From Gnomoniopsis sp. IMI 355080 (Eukaryota > Ascomycota > Sordariomycetes > Diaporthales > Gnomoniaceae), in assembly GCA_027946555.1 (NCBI GenBank), contig JAPEVC010000019.1, positions 174,354 to 238,353 on the forward strand: 64,000 bases of DNA. The letters run 5' to 3'. The notes under the pieces are model-generated. The model made no database searches. It was given only the letters and a program-made list of their open reading frames with translations, and had not been told where the DNA came from. Below are positions 43,755 through 55,692 of the stretch, piece by piece. The position numbers and the translations under genes were made by a program. Within the stretch, counting starts at the first letter, position 1; every line of letters starts with the position of its first letter.

Positions 43755-45119
43755 ACCGGAATATAATGTCCACGGAAAGGGGGTTGTTCCCACTGCCGCT
43801 ATTGTTGTTATCACGAGTTATGAATGAGCCCTAATAACTTCATCCGCAGTCTGTCAAGAACTTAGAGAAGCCCTCTCCAAGAATGTGCAAGCAGACAATG
43901 ACTGTGGGCATTGTCCGTGAATGGATTTTGTGAATTTTTGAGGTCCCTTGCAAATATCATTTCATACCTTGCGTATTATGACTATGCCATATTGAGCTTC
44001 AATCTAAACCCGCCATCACCACAGTAAAGCAAATCAGTAAGTAATTATCAGGCTACAGGTATCCGGTCTGAGGAAGTCAATCTGTGACAGTAATGAGGGC
44101 GTATACGTACGAAGTCTAATGAGCAAATACGAATGGCCTCTCGTGCCATGCAGTACCTCACATATACGGAGAAGTAAGGGATCTTTTGATCAACAAGAAG
44201 GGCACTTAGAACGACAATGGCATGTTCTGGAGCGAACTGCTCCAACGAACCTTGAAGAAGCGCATTGTTGAATTGATATCCTGGCCTGCCTCGCCGGTCT
44301 CGGGGAATAACCTAGAAGACACGCAGATTTTGCGCGTGATTATTATTTCATGCCACTGGACCAGCCCTAAATGTAGGAACTACGAACTATCGAAATTTAA
44401 AGCCAAATCGTGCTATCTAATAAGCTCTCTTGGAAATTTCCTGTTCTGGGAATCTGCTTGTTGTCCTACATTACTAGGTCATGATTCGCTTAGTATTGAT
44501 CATTAGTGCCTCAAAACCAAAATCTGGGGTCATGATGTGGGGGAGCAGGGGGGCCCTACTTCATATACTGCCATGTAGTACCTGCGTAATGCTCAGATTT
44601 CCGGCGAGCGATGCAGATCATCTACGGAATACTGAGGTAGACTGCAAAGTTACGGGTTCATGAAAGAAGGATCTCCAAGTAAGCGACGACGAGAAAAGGT
44701 TTCTCATTTTCTAGACAGTCACAACTCAAATTTGTTATATCATAAGGTTGCAAACAGCTCGGCAAGAATCAGAATAACGTCTGTTTTTTTCTCTTCCTCA
44801 ACCGGGCCGTTCCAGCATGATGTATGACTTACATGAAGTGGAACGTTGTATGAACGATCCCCGCATTTTAAGAAGTTTGCGCATCATCCGACCTCAGTGG
44901 GGTGGAGGACATCCCGGGAATTTGGGTTCATCTGAAATTAGCTGGGGAACTTGGCGAGAAGCGGGTCATATTTCTGTTGACTTTGTTTAAATGATGCCTG
45001 AGAACGGAATCACACGGATGCCTGGCCGCACTATTTCTTGCTCGGAGCTCTACCTCAACGTTCTCTGTAATAACTCGCAAAGACAGTTTTGAGTCCTCAA
45101 CGTGGAGTCAGTTTTGAAG

Positions 45120-46740
45120 ATGTTTCCAGCAAGACTGCTGCAGGTTGCCCTGTTCTCAGGCCTCACCGCAGCTCAGTGTCCGGACTATTCGGACTATTCT
45201 ACCGAGCGTCACCTCCCTTACAGCAACGGAACTTACCAGCTTTCTTATATGAGGCCCGATCCAGCATGCCGAACTTTCAACTCCTCCGACGTTGAAGCCG
45301 TTATAATTGAGATGCAAAGCGTGATAACTGATCCCGACTTGTACCGACTCTTCCTGAACGCCTATCCCAATACGTTAGATACTGCGATCAAGTGGAAGGG
45401 GTATGCTGCCAACAACTCCGAGGAAGAACTCACCTTTGTGATAACCGGAGACATTAACGCCATGTGGCTCCGCGACTCGGCGAACCAGATGCAGTCCTAC
45501 CTTCCAGTGCTCAAGGCCGACTCCTCGGCTGATAGTATCGCGTCTCTATACCGGGGTGTCATCAATCTCCAGACTCGCTACATTCAGACAGACCCGTTTT
45601 GCAACTCGTTCCAGCCGCCCGTCGAGTCTAACATCTCCGCCTCTGTGAACAGTGCCGCAACAGACGATACGGTCAAACCGACATATAGCAACACGAGCGT
45701 ATTCGAGTGCAAGTATGAGCTTGACAGTTTAGCTGCCTTCCTCGAAGTCTCGACGAATTACTACAACGCGACCCAGGATCTGGACTTCTTCGGTAAATTT
45801 CAATGGATCGCGGCTGTACAGACCGTTCTCAACACTGCAAAGGCTATGATGACACCTACTTATGGTGCTGATGGCTCAGTCCTCGACTCTCCTTATACAT
45901 TCGAACGGGAAACAAATCGTGCAAGCGAAACCCTTGAGAACAACGGGCTGGGAAGCCCGGTAGCTAACGGAACGGGGCTCATCCGCTCAGCCTTCCGCCC
46001 CAGTGACGACTCGACCCTGTATCAGCTATTCATCCCGGCGAACATGATGTTCTCACGATATCTCGGCTCTGCGGCTCTAATCATGGCTGCCTTAGGGGAC
46101 ATTGCTCCAAGCGGCCTGGCTGATGAAATGACAGCGCTCTCTGAGTCACTCCGAGAATCCATTCAGACACACGGCGTGTATACAAACACCGTGAGTGGTC
46201 TTCAGGTCTACGCGTATGAAATTGATGGGTTCGGTGGCATCATCAACATGGATGACGCAAATATTCCCTCATTGCTCTCGGCCCCCTTCTTTGGATATCT
46301 GGATCAAAGTGATGAAATCTATCAAAACACGCGAGCTATAGTTTTGGACCAGTCCACTGCAAGAGGGAATCCTTACTTCATGCGTGGACCAGTCATCAAT
46401 GCTGTAGGTGGGCCGCATAATGGGCCTGGATATGCGTGGCCTATGGCAAGCATCATGAGGATATACACGAGCGAAGATGAGACGGAGATCCTGGGCGCTT
46501 TGCAGGAAATTGTGAGCAGCACGGACGGGCTGGGGTTGATCCATGAGAGCATCAACACATTCAACCAGAGTGACTGGACGAGACAGTGGTAAGTTGTAGT
46601 TATCTTTCCCAGTGAGCTACACGATGAGCCCAGCTGACGATTATAAACCAAGGTTCTCATGGGCAAACGGCCTCTTTGGACAAATGATCTTGGATCTTAA
46701 TATTTCCAACCCAGCAATCCTGAAGCAGAGCTTTCAATGA
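45120..46740 (+). CDS. Secreted GH125-type exo-alpha-1,6-mannosidase (Mug157-like), 518 aa
   Basis: Removes alpha-1,6-linked mannose from glycans. Exon 1 is 45120-46588 and exon 2 46653-46740, with the intron carrying a good branch point (GCTGAC) and AG. Signal peptide about residues 1-19 (FSGLTAAQ cleavage). Family landmarks: FVITGDINAMWLRDSANQMQ, LYRGVINLQTRYI, CKYELDSLAAFLE, SAFRPSDDSTLYQLFIPANM, NIPSLLSAPFFGYL, TRGP-like YFMRGPVINAVGGPH and FSWANGLFGQMIL, near full length with the normal C-terminus. The ATG at 45120 was preferred because it directly opens the signal peptide. Several Asn-X-Ser/Thr sites fit a secreted protein. Confidence 0.94.
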
Positions 46741-47080
46741 AGACAGCCCGCTAGGGTATAGCTGCAAAATACAAAACTTTGAAATGAAAGCCTCGTTCAC
46801 TTCCAACAAATTAGAAATCGAGATTTGATGTTCTTCTCATTGACAAGCCTGCAGTGTCGTCGTTTTCCTGAGATTTTGGGGTCCAGAGTAAAATGTCACC
46901 TCCATGGTTGTCATGGATGTCATGGAATGCCTACCTGCCTAGGTAGGTAGGCTCTGCGGGCCTATAGCCAAAGTAATATCACCTGGCCCATGAATCTAAT
47001 AATAGACAGAATAACACCGTCATCTTTTATCTACTCGTTCAATGTAGGCCGTACCTTGCCGCTGAAGAACCTCACTCCAT
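46741..47080. other. Convergent intergenic region
   Basis: 340 bp between the GH125 and amidohydrolase stops. Contains the near-palindrome CCTACCTGCCTAGGTAGG at about 46930. No gene. Confidence 0.5.
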
Positions 47081-48073
47081 CTACGCCTCGATATTCAGTC
47101 TAAGAAGCTTCGCTGCATTCTTCCAGCAGATTCCCTCGAACTCCTCTTCGCTCACCATTCCGCTCTGTTCCAATTCTTCTAACCACTTCCACCCGACGGG
47201 GCTCCTCGAGAATGGGTAGTCCACGCTATACATGATTCGATCTTTCGCTGTATTGCGCAAAATACAAGCGAGCGGATCTAGTGCCCAATTTCCGCTCGTC
47301 GTTATCCAGAAATTACTGTTCCACACATCTATGAATGATCTTTCCCTTTTCCATTGAGCCGACACTCTCTGGATACGCTGTAGCATATACGGGACCATCT
47401 CGCCCATGTGTCCGATAATGATCTTCAACTTGGGGAACCTGTCAAAGACACCAGCTGCGTACAGCTTCAATATATGTACCGCAACATCGCTGTGCCACCC
47501 GAATCCATACGCCGAGATCGCCGTGTTGGCCATTTCAGGCAGGACGGGAGATTTATACGCGTTGGCAAGCTGTTCGGATGGCCAAGTTGGGTGTAGGTAG
47601 ATAGGCACATCCAAATCCACAGCCGCGGACCATAGAATGTCAAACTCCGGACCGTCGTAGTACAGCCCAGATTCGGTATGGTTGTCTACCAGAGCGCCCA
47701 CGAATTTGACACCATTCACGCCCTCACCGCATGTCCGACGGAGCTCTCGTGCGGCCTCGCCCGGCTTGTCCATGGGTAATTCCGCAAATCCAGCGAACCG
47801 TGTGGAGTTGGCATGTATAGCCTGAGCGAGCTGCTCATTGCAGTCCCGGCATTGCGAGTCAGACAGGTCGCCAGGCCCATGGGAGATCACTTGCAACGTG
47901 ACATGCCCTTCGTCCATGTCCTCGAGACGTTTTGGTCCAAGCTCGGTGAACCTGTCGAATAGCCCGGGAACGGCTCGAAAATCTTCATTGCGAGGGTGAG
48001 GAGTCTCAGACGCTGCTCGGGAGAGGAAGTGTTCCTCAAGCGTAATTATTGGTCTTTTGTTTGAAAAGGACAT
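47081..48073 (-). CDS. Amidohydrolase-2 family decarboxylase, gamma-resorcylate/2,3-DHBA-decarboxylase-like, 330 aa
   Basis: Single-exon relative of the decarboxylase at 9278-10359. Landmarks: PIITLEEHFLS (here with the E-x-H metal pair; the first copy has E-x-A), VPIYLHPTWPSEQL (His), IIIGHMGEMVPYMLQRIQR, NFWITTSGNW and MYSVDYPFSRSP (Asp ligand). The family removes CO2 from hydroxybenzoates or hydrolyses cyclic amides. The changed metal pair and low overall similarity to the first copy suggest a different substrate. ATG at 48073 gives the standard start (MSFSNKRPIITLEEHF). It lies 37 kb from the first copy, on the same strand. Confidence 0.88.
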   Translation of the reverse strand: MSFSNKRPIITLEEHFLSRAASETPHPRNEDFRAVPGLFDRFTELGPKRLEDMDEGHVTLQVISHGPGDLSDSQCRDCNEQLAQAIHANSTRFAGFAELPMDKPGEAARELRRTCGEGVNGVKFVGALVDNHTESGLYYDGPEFDILWSAAVDLDVPIYLHPTWPSEQLANAYKSPVLPEMANTAISAYGFGWHSDVAVHILKLYAAGVFDRFPKLKIIIGHMGEMVPYMLQRIQRVSAQWKRERSFIDVWNSNFWITTSGNWALDPLACILRNTAKDRIMYSVDYPFSRSPVGWKWLEELEQSGMVSEEEFEGICWKNAAKLLRLNIEA

Positions 48074-49391
48074 TCTGATGAGGCACCTTGAATCTAAATG
48101 CAAGAGTACAGGACAATGAAAGCTGGCGACAACTGAGCAGCCCTCAAGGTGGTCCTGAGATGGCAAAGTAATAGGTCTCATCTCACATCCACTCCAAAAG
48201 CTAATAATCACACCTGCCTAGGAGTTAGGAGGTAAAGTGCAGTATGTAGTCGGCTCATCCTTATTGCCGATCTCGGCGGGGAGTTCGGCCGTTGGATACC
48301 TGGTTTAGGAAAAAAACTAAGTCCTTCTTCTCCGGACGGAGAGTCTGACTTTTATCTCGATATTCGTCATTCCAGTTTCGTCCCAAGTCTACCTTACTAG
48401 GAAGATCTGCGATGCCACTGCATCCCAAGTGCGGCAAGTTGTCACACACCAACATGGGCCTCAGCTGTGTATATTAATGAGAATAGGCCTTCAGTGCATA
48501 TTGCAACCTGTTCTGAAGACTTCGGGCCGTGTCTAAATCAAAAGTGACGCACATAATCGGGAACTTTAGCGCCAAAGCTGACAACACGACTGTCTGTTCG
48601 AGATCATATCCAAGAAGAAACAAACGGACCCATTGTTCTCTATATAAGAAATAATCAAGGAGTTTACAGACCATCACAAAAGACGGCTGGCTCATGCGAG
48701 CAATTTGAGGAGCTGATTTTGAAATGAGGCATGAAACCGGATAAACTTGTTTGATGAACCGTACCGAGTTCACCTAGGCTTAGTGCCGTCGATTTTACCT
48801 AAGAAACACAAGGCTTGAATGCTGTGAAGCCATGTCAAGGGTAGAGAGGCAAGAGATCAAGAGGAATGGTCCGGAAAATCCGTCCGATCCTTCATCAAAT
48901 CCCATTTCCGTAGGTATGACGCCAAGGTTCGCCCGAATTACAACCAATGTAGATGTTCATCGCGTCTCACACCGCGCCAACAAAGTACACAAGCGGCCCA
49001 CCGGCCAAGACAATAATGGGCCCGTGGGCCCGACGCACTGGAACAGTCTCTTCAACAGGTAACATTGATGACTGCTAGACACACCGTAGCATCACGGCTA
49101 CGCTGTTTTCGATCTTGACCCCGCAAACTTACCCCGATGTCTATGCCTAGCTTGGTGATGGCGTCCGACTGGGATTTGGAGCAGCGTGACCATTAATCTG
49201 GGGTCACCGGAAAAGCCGTTCACGGTCCAAGCTTGACAGCTTTATTAGTATGAGGATGTAGATCCTATAAGCAACTTTTTGACTAGATATATACTTGGCC
49301 TTGTATCTCTTCGGATTGTCCCGCTTGACGAGTGAAATTTTCCAAGTGCCTCCCTCACTTGAAATTGTTCCTCAAGTTCCAGAATCACAAG
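48074..49391. other. Divergent intergenic region, no gene seen
   Basis: 1.3 kb between the amidohydrolase start and the GH43-like start. A GTG-initiated 99-codon minus ORF (48773-48474) has no known domain. Confidence 0.4.
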
Positions 49392-51648
49392 ATGATCCAA
49401 CGAATCTGGGCTGTACTTCTCGGGGCGATCTGCCTTGCCTCGGCGGTTCTGGCTGGCGACGTTACTCTTACTGGCGCGAATCGATTTCTTTTTGACGTGA
49501 ATGGAAATCACATCAGTGCTTATGCGCTGAAAATATACTGTAAATTAAGCTTCACGTCCCTTACTTCTACATACGCATAGCTAACCAAGGTTTCCATAAC
49601 AGTCTTCGGTATAGTTCACGTCCACGCGCTCATGGCAGAACACAGCTGACAACATCCAACCGCCGCAGAGAACAGATATTTCGCGTACGGTCTGGATTTC
49701 ACCAACTCGACCGGCCTCGAGGCACCTCTTCTTTGCTACTCATCTGTGGATCTTGTAAATTGGTTGGTAATTCCCGAACAACAGGCCGTGCCCACATTTC
49801 ACGGTCAAGACTGACTCGCCCACAATATAGGAAATTCAATGGAGTCGTATCTCCGGTCGTTGGAGGTCGTCCTCATATTATATACAACCCCACAACGAAG
49901 CAATACGTGTTGTGGTCGAATCTCGGGACAGGGTATACCATCGCAACATCTCCGGCGCCAGACTTGTCATTTGTCGATGTCGGAACTGCCGCCTTGGATC
50001 CTCAATTTGCAGGTCTGCAGCCAGCTGACCACGCTGTCACAACCATAGGTGTGTGCTAAATTGCAGCGAACGAGAAACAAGTTTTGACGAAGCTTTGGCT
50101 GACAATTTTCCGCCTTGGCGCTAGGCGACAAGGCATATTTGACATGGTCTGTCCTGAACTTTATGGACCCCCGAGCAGGGAGTCTGTGGCCGCCCATTTT
50201 CCAAACGCTGCACATCTCGCCTTTGACAGATGACTTTGTATGTCCAGCTCCATGACTAATACACTAAGCATGGACATAAGATCAATATTCTAACTATACA
50301 CAGTTGAACACCACACAGACAAGCACCAATGTGACGTCTTCGGCGTTTGATCTCGTGGACCAACAAGCCGAGTCACCAGACTTATTCGTCCGCAACGGCA
50401 TCTATTGTGAGCATGACGCATATTCGATTCATTTTCACATGAGCAACGTAGCTGATAGTCTTCTAGATGTTGTTGCTAGCAACACATGTGGCTTCTGTTC
50501 TGGTTCCATAGGCGTGGTCTATCGTTCGGCATCTCTCTCCGGGCCATGGGAACGCGACATAGTCTCAGCTTTCACCTGCGGTGGCCAAGTCGAAGGCGTT
50601 CTGCCTCTCACTGATCCGACTACTAATGAAACGACCTATGTCTGGCATGCAACCACAACTCGTAAGTATAATCAAGCATTTCCCTTGTCCTCTTTGCTAT
50701 CTAGGTAGCCAACTGACTCTTCATTGTAGCCGGCGGTCCTCGCATCAGCTTTTCCGGACACTTCTTCCAACCGCTCAAATTCAACGCAGACGGCAGCGTC
50801 CAAGACTTGGACTGTAGTGCTGGTGTTCAGGATACTGTACCTTTGACCCTGGGTGACGGAACGCCCGACAGTGGGGCATTAACCACAGCGACAGATGGTA
50901 CTCCAAGATTCGCAGATGTGAGTTCGAGTGCCTGCAGCAGAATCACCTCAAGAGTTCCTCCACGATGTATCAACAGCTGACGTACATCTTGCAGTATCAA
51001 ACCGTCTGTGACACGGATCTTTTCCAGCGTGTTATCCAGACTTGGACAAACTCCAAGGCCGGTCTCCTCAACGCAGTCACTGTGAACCTTGCAGCTGGTG
51101 GCCAACCTGATGGTGTGCAGGTGGTCGTTTTCCGCTTCACTACCCTCGCGGATCTTGTCAGCCCTTCGTAAGTCGACCATGATTTACCCCCTCCCCTTTT
51201 TCTTGTTGCCATAAGCCACTGGAGAAAAAAAGAGCCAGAGAGCGGGGTTACTTCTACACATAAACGGACCGACTAACACAATTATTTTGTTCCCAACCGC
51301 AGCTACAAATTTGAGCAGCTCGGCACCGCAACATTCACATCCGCTGAAATCGGGACATCCTTCAAGGCCATGCAGGTGCCATTGAACGCCACTGTTGCCG
51401 CGGGAGATAACCTGGGCTTTTACATCGCTGAGGGCACATCAGCGGCGGGTGTGTCATCGCCGAACCTGGTGCCATTTTGCCATCTCGAATACAATGCCGG
51501 TGCTCCCAATGGGTCGGCGGCACCCGCAGGGCAATTTGTATTCCAGCAGGGCGCTGGGCAGAATTCGCTGCGTGGTCTGCAGATGGAGTTGAGTCCTATT
51601 CAGGTGCGGACAGGGAAGGGGGTAAAGTTCTTTTCGACTGTCATATAA
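49392..51648 (+). CDS. Secreted GH43-like beta-propeller glycosidase with C-terminal accessory domain, 547 aa
   Basis: Nine exons fit in phase: 49392-49539, a 6-nt micro-exon 49603-49608, 49669-49762, 49831-50048, 50125-50237, 50304-50661, 50730-50917, 50995-51167 and 51303-51648. Signal peptide about residues 1-21. The N-terminal half has the look of a GH43-type five-bladed propeller: ENRYFAYGLDFTNSTG, CYSSVDLVNW, GGRPHIIYNPTTKQYVLW, PDLFVRNGIYCEHDAYSIH, then CGFCSGSIGVVYRSASLSGPW. The last ~190 residues (from YQTVCDTDLFQ) form a separate Cys-poor domain, possibly sugar-binding. The micro-exon is required to keep the reading frame with the conserved-looking KIYFFENRYF segment. Specificity (arabinan, galactan or other) is not assignable. 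Confidence 0.75.
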
Positions 51649-52481
51649 ATTATACCCGAACAGAAATGTACATTTGGCAGATTCAATGTATAATCGTTAC
51701 AAAGCCGACCTTCTAGTGTATTTTGAAAACAAATAATTGACCATATGAACCCCGCCACCTTCAACGGTGATCATAAGAGATCATCTTCGTCAACACTCGC
51801 TCCGATTGGAGCCAGCCATGGGTCCAATAGTGACGATCCCTGGCACTATGCGCCGAGATCCGAGAGTGATGGCATTCTTCTTGAAGCACACCGTCGTAGG
51901 CAGAAAGTCACGATGCAGGTATTGCTGCATCCACACCCGGCATTCGGCATCGAAGTGACGAGTGCTTGACCTGGGCTGCCTGGGCAGGTTCTCTCGCTTA
52001 TCTGTTGTTTGTGCTGTTGTACAGTACAGTACCGCGGATCGCACAAAAAGCCTCCGTGCCAAAACTTGAAGCGCATTTGCCAGTGTCGTGAATTGCCCCT
52101 TGTCCACTACCCAGTACCCATATAACCCGTTTCAAAATCTTGGGAGATTGTCATCATCTACCTGGGCCTAGTCCTTCGGAGAAGACCTCATACACTGCGT
52201 TCCACATGTACAGGAACCTTCCACTGCGACTCCCATGGCCCCCAGACGAAAGATTGAATAGAAGCTTGAAGACGTAAGGCAGCCGGCTTGAGACTCGAAA
52301 ATGCGACGATAGGATGAAGATAGATTCAAAATCTTGGGCTTGAAATTGACAGGAAGAACACACTCTCCAGAGAAGGCTCACGCCATAATCAGGCGTAGTC
52401 CCCCAGAAGTTCCTCGCGTCTAACCTTGGGAGCGCTCTACGCAGCACCGCTCAAATGTTCTCCGGCCACCACCGACTTCTC
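51649..52481. other. Convergent intergenic region, no gene seen
   Basis: 833 bp between the stops of the GH43-like and MFS genes. Short overlapping ORFs on both strands only. Confidence 0.5.
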
Positions 52482-54419
52482 CTATGATTTCCCATCCTCT
52501 GACTCAAGGTGTTTAGTTGGTAACAATGCTGTTGTAATCACACAGCCCAGCGTCACCCCGCCGGCCAGATACAGTACAGCATTTACATTCCCTTCACCCC
52601 GCTCACTTTGCCCATACAGCCGTTGGGCGATCAAGGGACTGACGATGCCAAACAATCGCCCCCAAAAACTAGCCACGCCACATGCTGTGCCGCGGACCGG
52701 CGCGGGAAACGCCTCGGGTGTCCACCCGTATAATACAGCGTTGAACATGCTCTGGAAAAAATACTCCAAAGTAAACAAACCCAAGTTCTTGGCAACGGTA
52801 TCGACGGTCGCGAACAGGATAATGCTGATTCCCATGAGCGCCGCTGAGAGTGTCATTGTCCATTTGCGTCCGATGGATGGAATGTGGTACATGGTGGCAC
52901 CGAGAAGGACGCCGAGGATTCCGGGAGCGTATGTGTAAATGTAAGACGCATAGGTGAAGGACAGGGACTGGGAGGCGGACCCATTCTTGAGGGCGAGGAT
53001 GCGAGGAAGGTAAAAGCCTGGAGAGAAATCAGTCATCTCGGTGGAAAGCCGATGGGGAAGAACAAATCAGCATTGCTTACCAGCCACAGTAAATCCCCAA
53101 AAGTCCATAATATATGTCAACCACACCAGCACCGTCAGGCGCGCCATAGTGAAGCTCGAGAAGAGCATCTTGTATCGCTCAGTCTCCTTATGAAGCTTCT
53201 TTTTAGACAGCTGCGGCTTCATGCGCTTGAAAGTATTCGCGCCGTTGCTGAGCAAATTTCCGCTTATCGAGCGCTTAAACACAAGCCGCGTCGGACGCCC
53301 ACCACTCGAGCTGCCACCATCCGTGTTAGGCGCGCTGTGTATTACCGTGGAGTCGGACTCGCTGCTCAGCGCATCGAAGTCTGCTATGGTTAGGCCGCAT
53401 TGCCTGCGGTTCACTTTTGCGATATGCTGGATCACGCTGATCGCTTTCTCGTCTTGGCCTTTGTAGATGAGATATTTAGGGGACTCGCGGAACTTGAAGA
53501 CAAAGAAGCGCACACAGAACACGGCCAGGGTAATAGCGCCGAGCGTAAACAGCAAGTACCGCCATCCCATGTTGTTGCTCCTCCCGCAGCAATCGGTCCC
53601 CGGTGCCAGCCCGGGCGTGTTGCATGACGGCAAAGGATTCGCCTCGCTGAAGTTGGGACTGCAGGACATGGTAGGAATGAAGCCAAATGCGATAGCCGAG
53701 CACAACACCACGCCGATGGGCTGGAAGACAGAGAGCACGGCAAGGAGGAATCTGCGGTTCTGCGGGAGGAACTCGAGCGTGATGGTGGTATCGATGGGAA
53801 TGTTGCCGCCGACGCCGAATCCGACAAAGGCGGTTAGGACGAGGAAGGTGTTGTATGTGTTCGAGGCGCCCAAGCAAAGGCCAAAGATGGAGGAGAAGAG
53901 ACATGTCAGGTTGAAAGCCCATCTCCGACCTGATGTGCAATATTGTCAATCCTGAGGAGCTCAAAACTGCATGACTTCCTAGCCATTGGAGAGGGGTCAC
54001 ATACCAACCATGTCACTCATGACGCCCCAGAAGAAGGCCCCCGCCGTCAAGCCAGCACTGAAGCTTGTGGAGATGTTCCCGCTCACATCATTCCCAAACC
54101 CAAGCTCCTGCTGCAAGGGGCTCAACGCAAGGCCGAATGCTTGCGCCCACAACAGATCCAGCAAATACCCGAAGCCACAGAGGGACCATATATACCACTG
54201 ATACCTGCCCATGCCCATAGCGTCAATCTCACGGTTTACAAGAACACACTTTTTGTCGTACAGGGACAGCCCGTCGACGTCCGGGTCGGCGAGCACGCCG
54301 GCCGGGGAATGGGACCATCGGGCCTGTTGGGTGCTTGTTCGACTGAGTGATGTGGGTGTGACGACTGGGGACTTTTGGTCCAAGCTGTCCTGGTCGTTGG
54401 CATGGCTGTGGCTGGCCAT
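52482..54419 (-). CDS. Major facilitator superfamily transporter (SV2/sugar-phosphate type), 599 aa
   Basis: Membrane transporter with about 12 hydrophobic segments. Exons are 54419-54005, 53929-53081 and 53017-52482, all in phase. A 70-residue polar N-terminal tail precedes YIWSLCGFGYLLDLLWAQAF; the loop 2-3 signature appears as FFWGVMSDMVGRRWAF, with R at the expected place after splicing. TM segments continue through NTFLVLTAFVGFGVGGN. A large Ser-rich cytoplasmic loop (residues ~310-370) separates the two halves, and WTPEAFPAPVRGTACG marks the second half's PESPR-like site. The first ATG downstream of the preceding stop is at 54419. It resembles fungal MFS sugar or carboxylate transporters; substrate unknown. 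Confidence 0.9.
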
Positions 54420-55692
54420 GTTAAGGAGGGGGATGGAGGCTTCGTCCGCGTTGGAAGGGGAATCCACGGTCGCGGTTGGGGAGAGGAGCAGACAGCGAAA
54501 AGGTTATGTGCTGCGGGAAACCATAAAGGTATATACAAGAAAGGAACAGGAGGGGAATAAAGGTGACCAGCATCAGCACACCCAGTGATGGGTATCTTCC
54601 GGTATACGGCGATAGAGGAGGAGTATAGGATGCCAGCACTCCCACGTGAGACCACATGTAGTCCAGGTAGGGTCCACGAGGCTGTTTTCGTACCACCTTG
54701 ATGCTGGGCGTTGTTGGATGCTGGAGGCTGGGTAAGGTAGACTGTTAGTAGAATAGGCTGGGGGAAAGAGTACACTAGGAGGTAGTAGATACTTTCTAGT
54801 TGTATGAAGGCTGCAGCCATCAGAATGGTCAAGGAGAGCCGCCGGAAGCATGCCAAGACCGGTCAAACCGCTGTCGATAGACATTTTCGTCAACCGGTGT
54901 GCAACCACATCAATGACGTTTGTAGTTTGGAGCTGTTTGGATGCACACGTGCGGTTGCATCTGCAGCGGGTGCGCCTGCGGCTCTTCTAGCTGCATCCCC
55001 CTAATGCAGTTCGCACTCAGCGAACCGATCCGTTGGTGGTTTAGCCTTGGTTTAGACGTCATGACTTGTCCCGCATCTATTGTTCGAAGTAGTCGCTGCA
55101 CGCAGAATGACAGCCCTGCCAACGCCAGGTTCCCCGAATAAGATGATCCCGTGCTTTTTTCAAGTGCTATATTTCGTTCGCCTTGAAACTTTATTTGCAT
55201 TGAACTTTGCCTAGATATAAGACGTCAATCATCTGACTACAATCTTGAATCTTGGTGAGTGAGCGCCCTAGGTCAGGGGTGGGAGGTCAAGCCTGGACAT
55301 GAAGTACCTTTAGTGAACAGCCTCCATGAATTTCCCCAAAACTTTCAGACTGCTTAGGCCTAAGCTTCTTATGATGAGACCAACGTATTGAAGTCTGTGT
55401 TAATAGGGCCAAAAAGTGGTGGGTAGGACAAAGCTGTACGCTTGCGTCACATGCCTACCACACCAATTTCAGTCACTGTAGCTGTTGACCACTGAATCCT
55501 GGTAACCGCCCCTGTTTTTCCTGCTGCACAGTAACCCATCACCCCCAAGGGTATCTACCCTGCTACCTGGGCTGCTGGGTAAGTAGATACCGGGTACATG
55601 GGCATCAGGACGAGCAGCAGACACGGCACATAGCATACCTCTTAGGACGGCTGGGTTAGCCTCCTCCGTGATGTTGAACGTCCACAAGCCCT
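54420..55692. other. Intergenic, no gene seen
   Basis: 1.27 kb, the MFS promoter side and the 3' flank of the Rossmann gene. Only short unconvincing ORFs. Confidence 0.45.

Larger units (their letters stand above)
42962..45119. other. Intergenic, no gene seen
   Basis: 2.16 kb holding the NLP promoter and the GH125 promoter. Short plus ORFs (43226-43486, 43342-43728) have no recognisable domain. Two microsatellites are listed separately. Confidence 0.45.
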
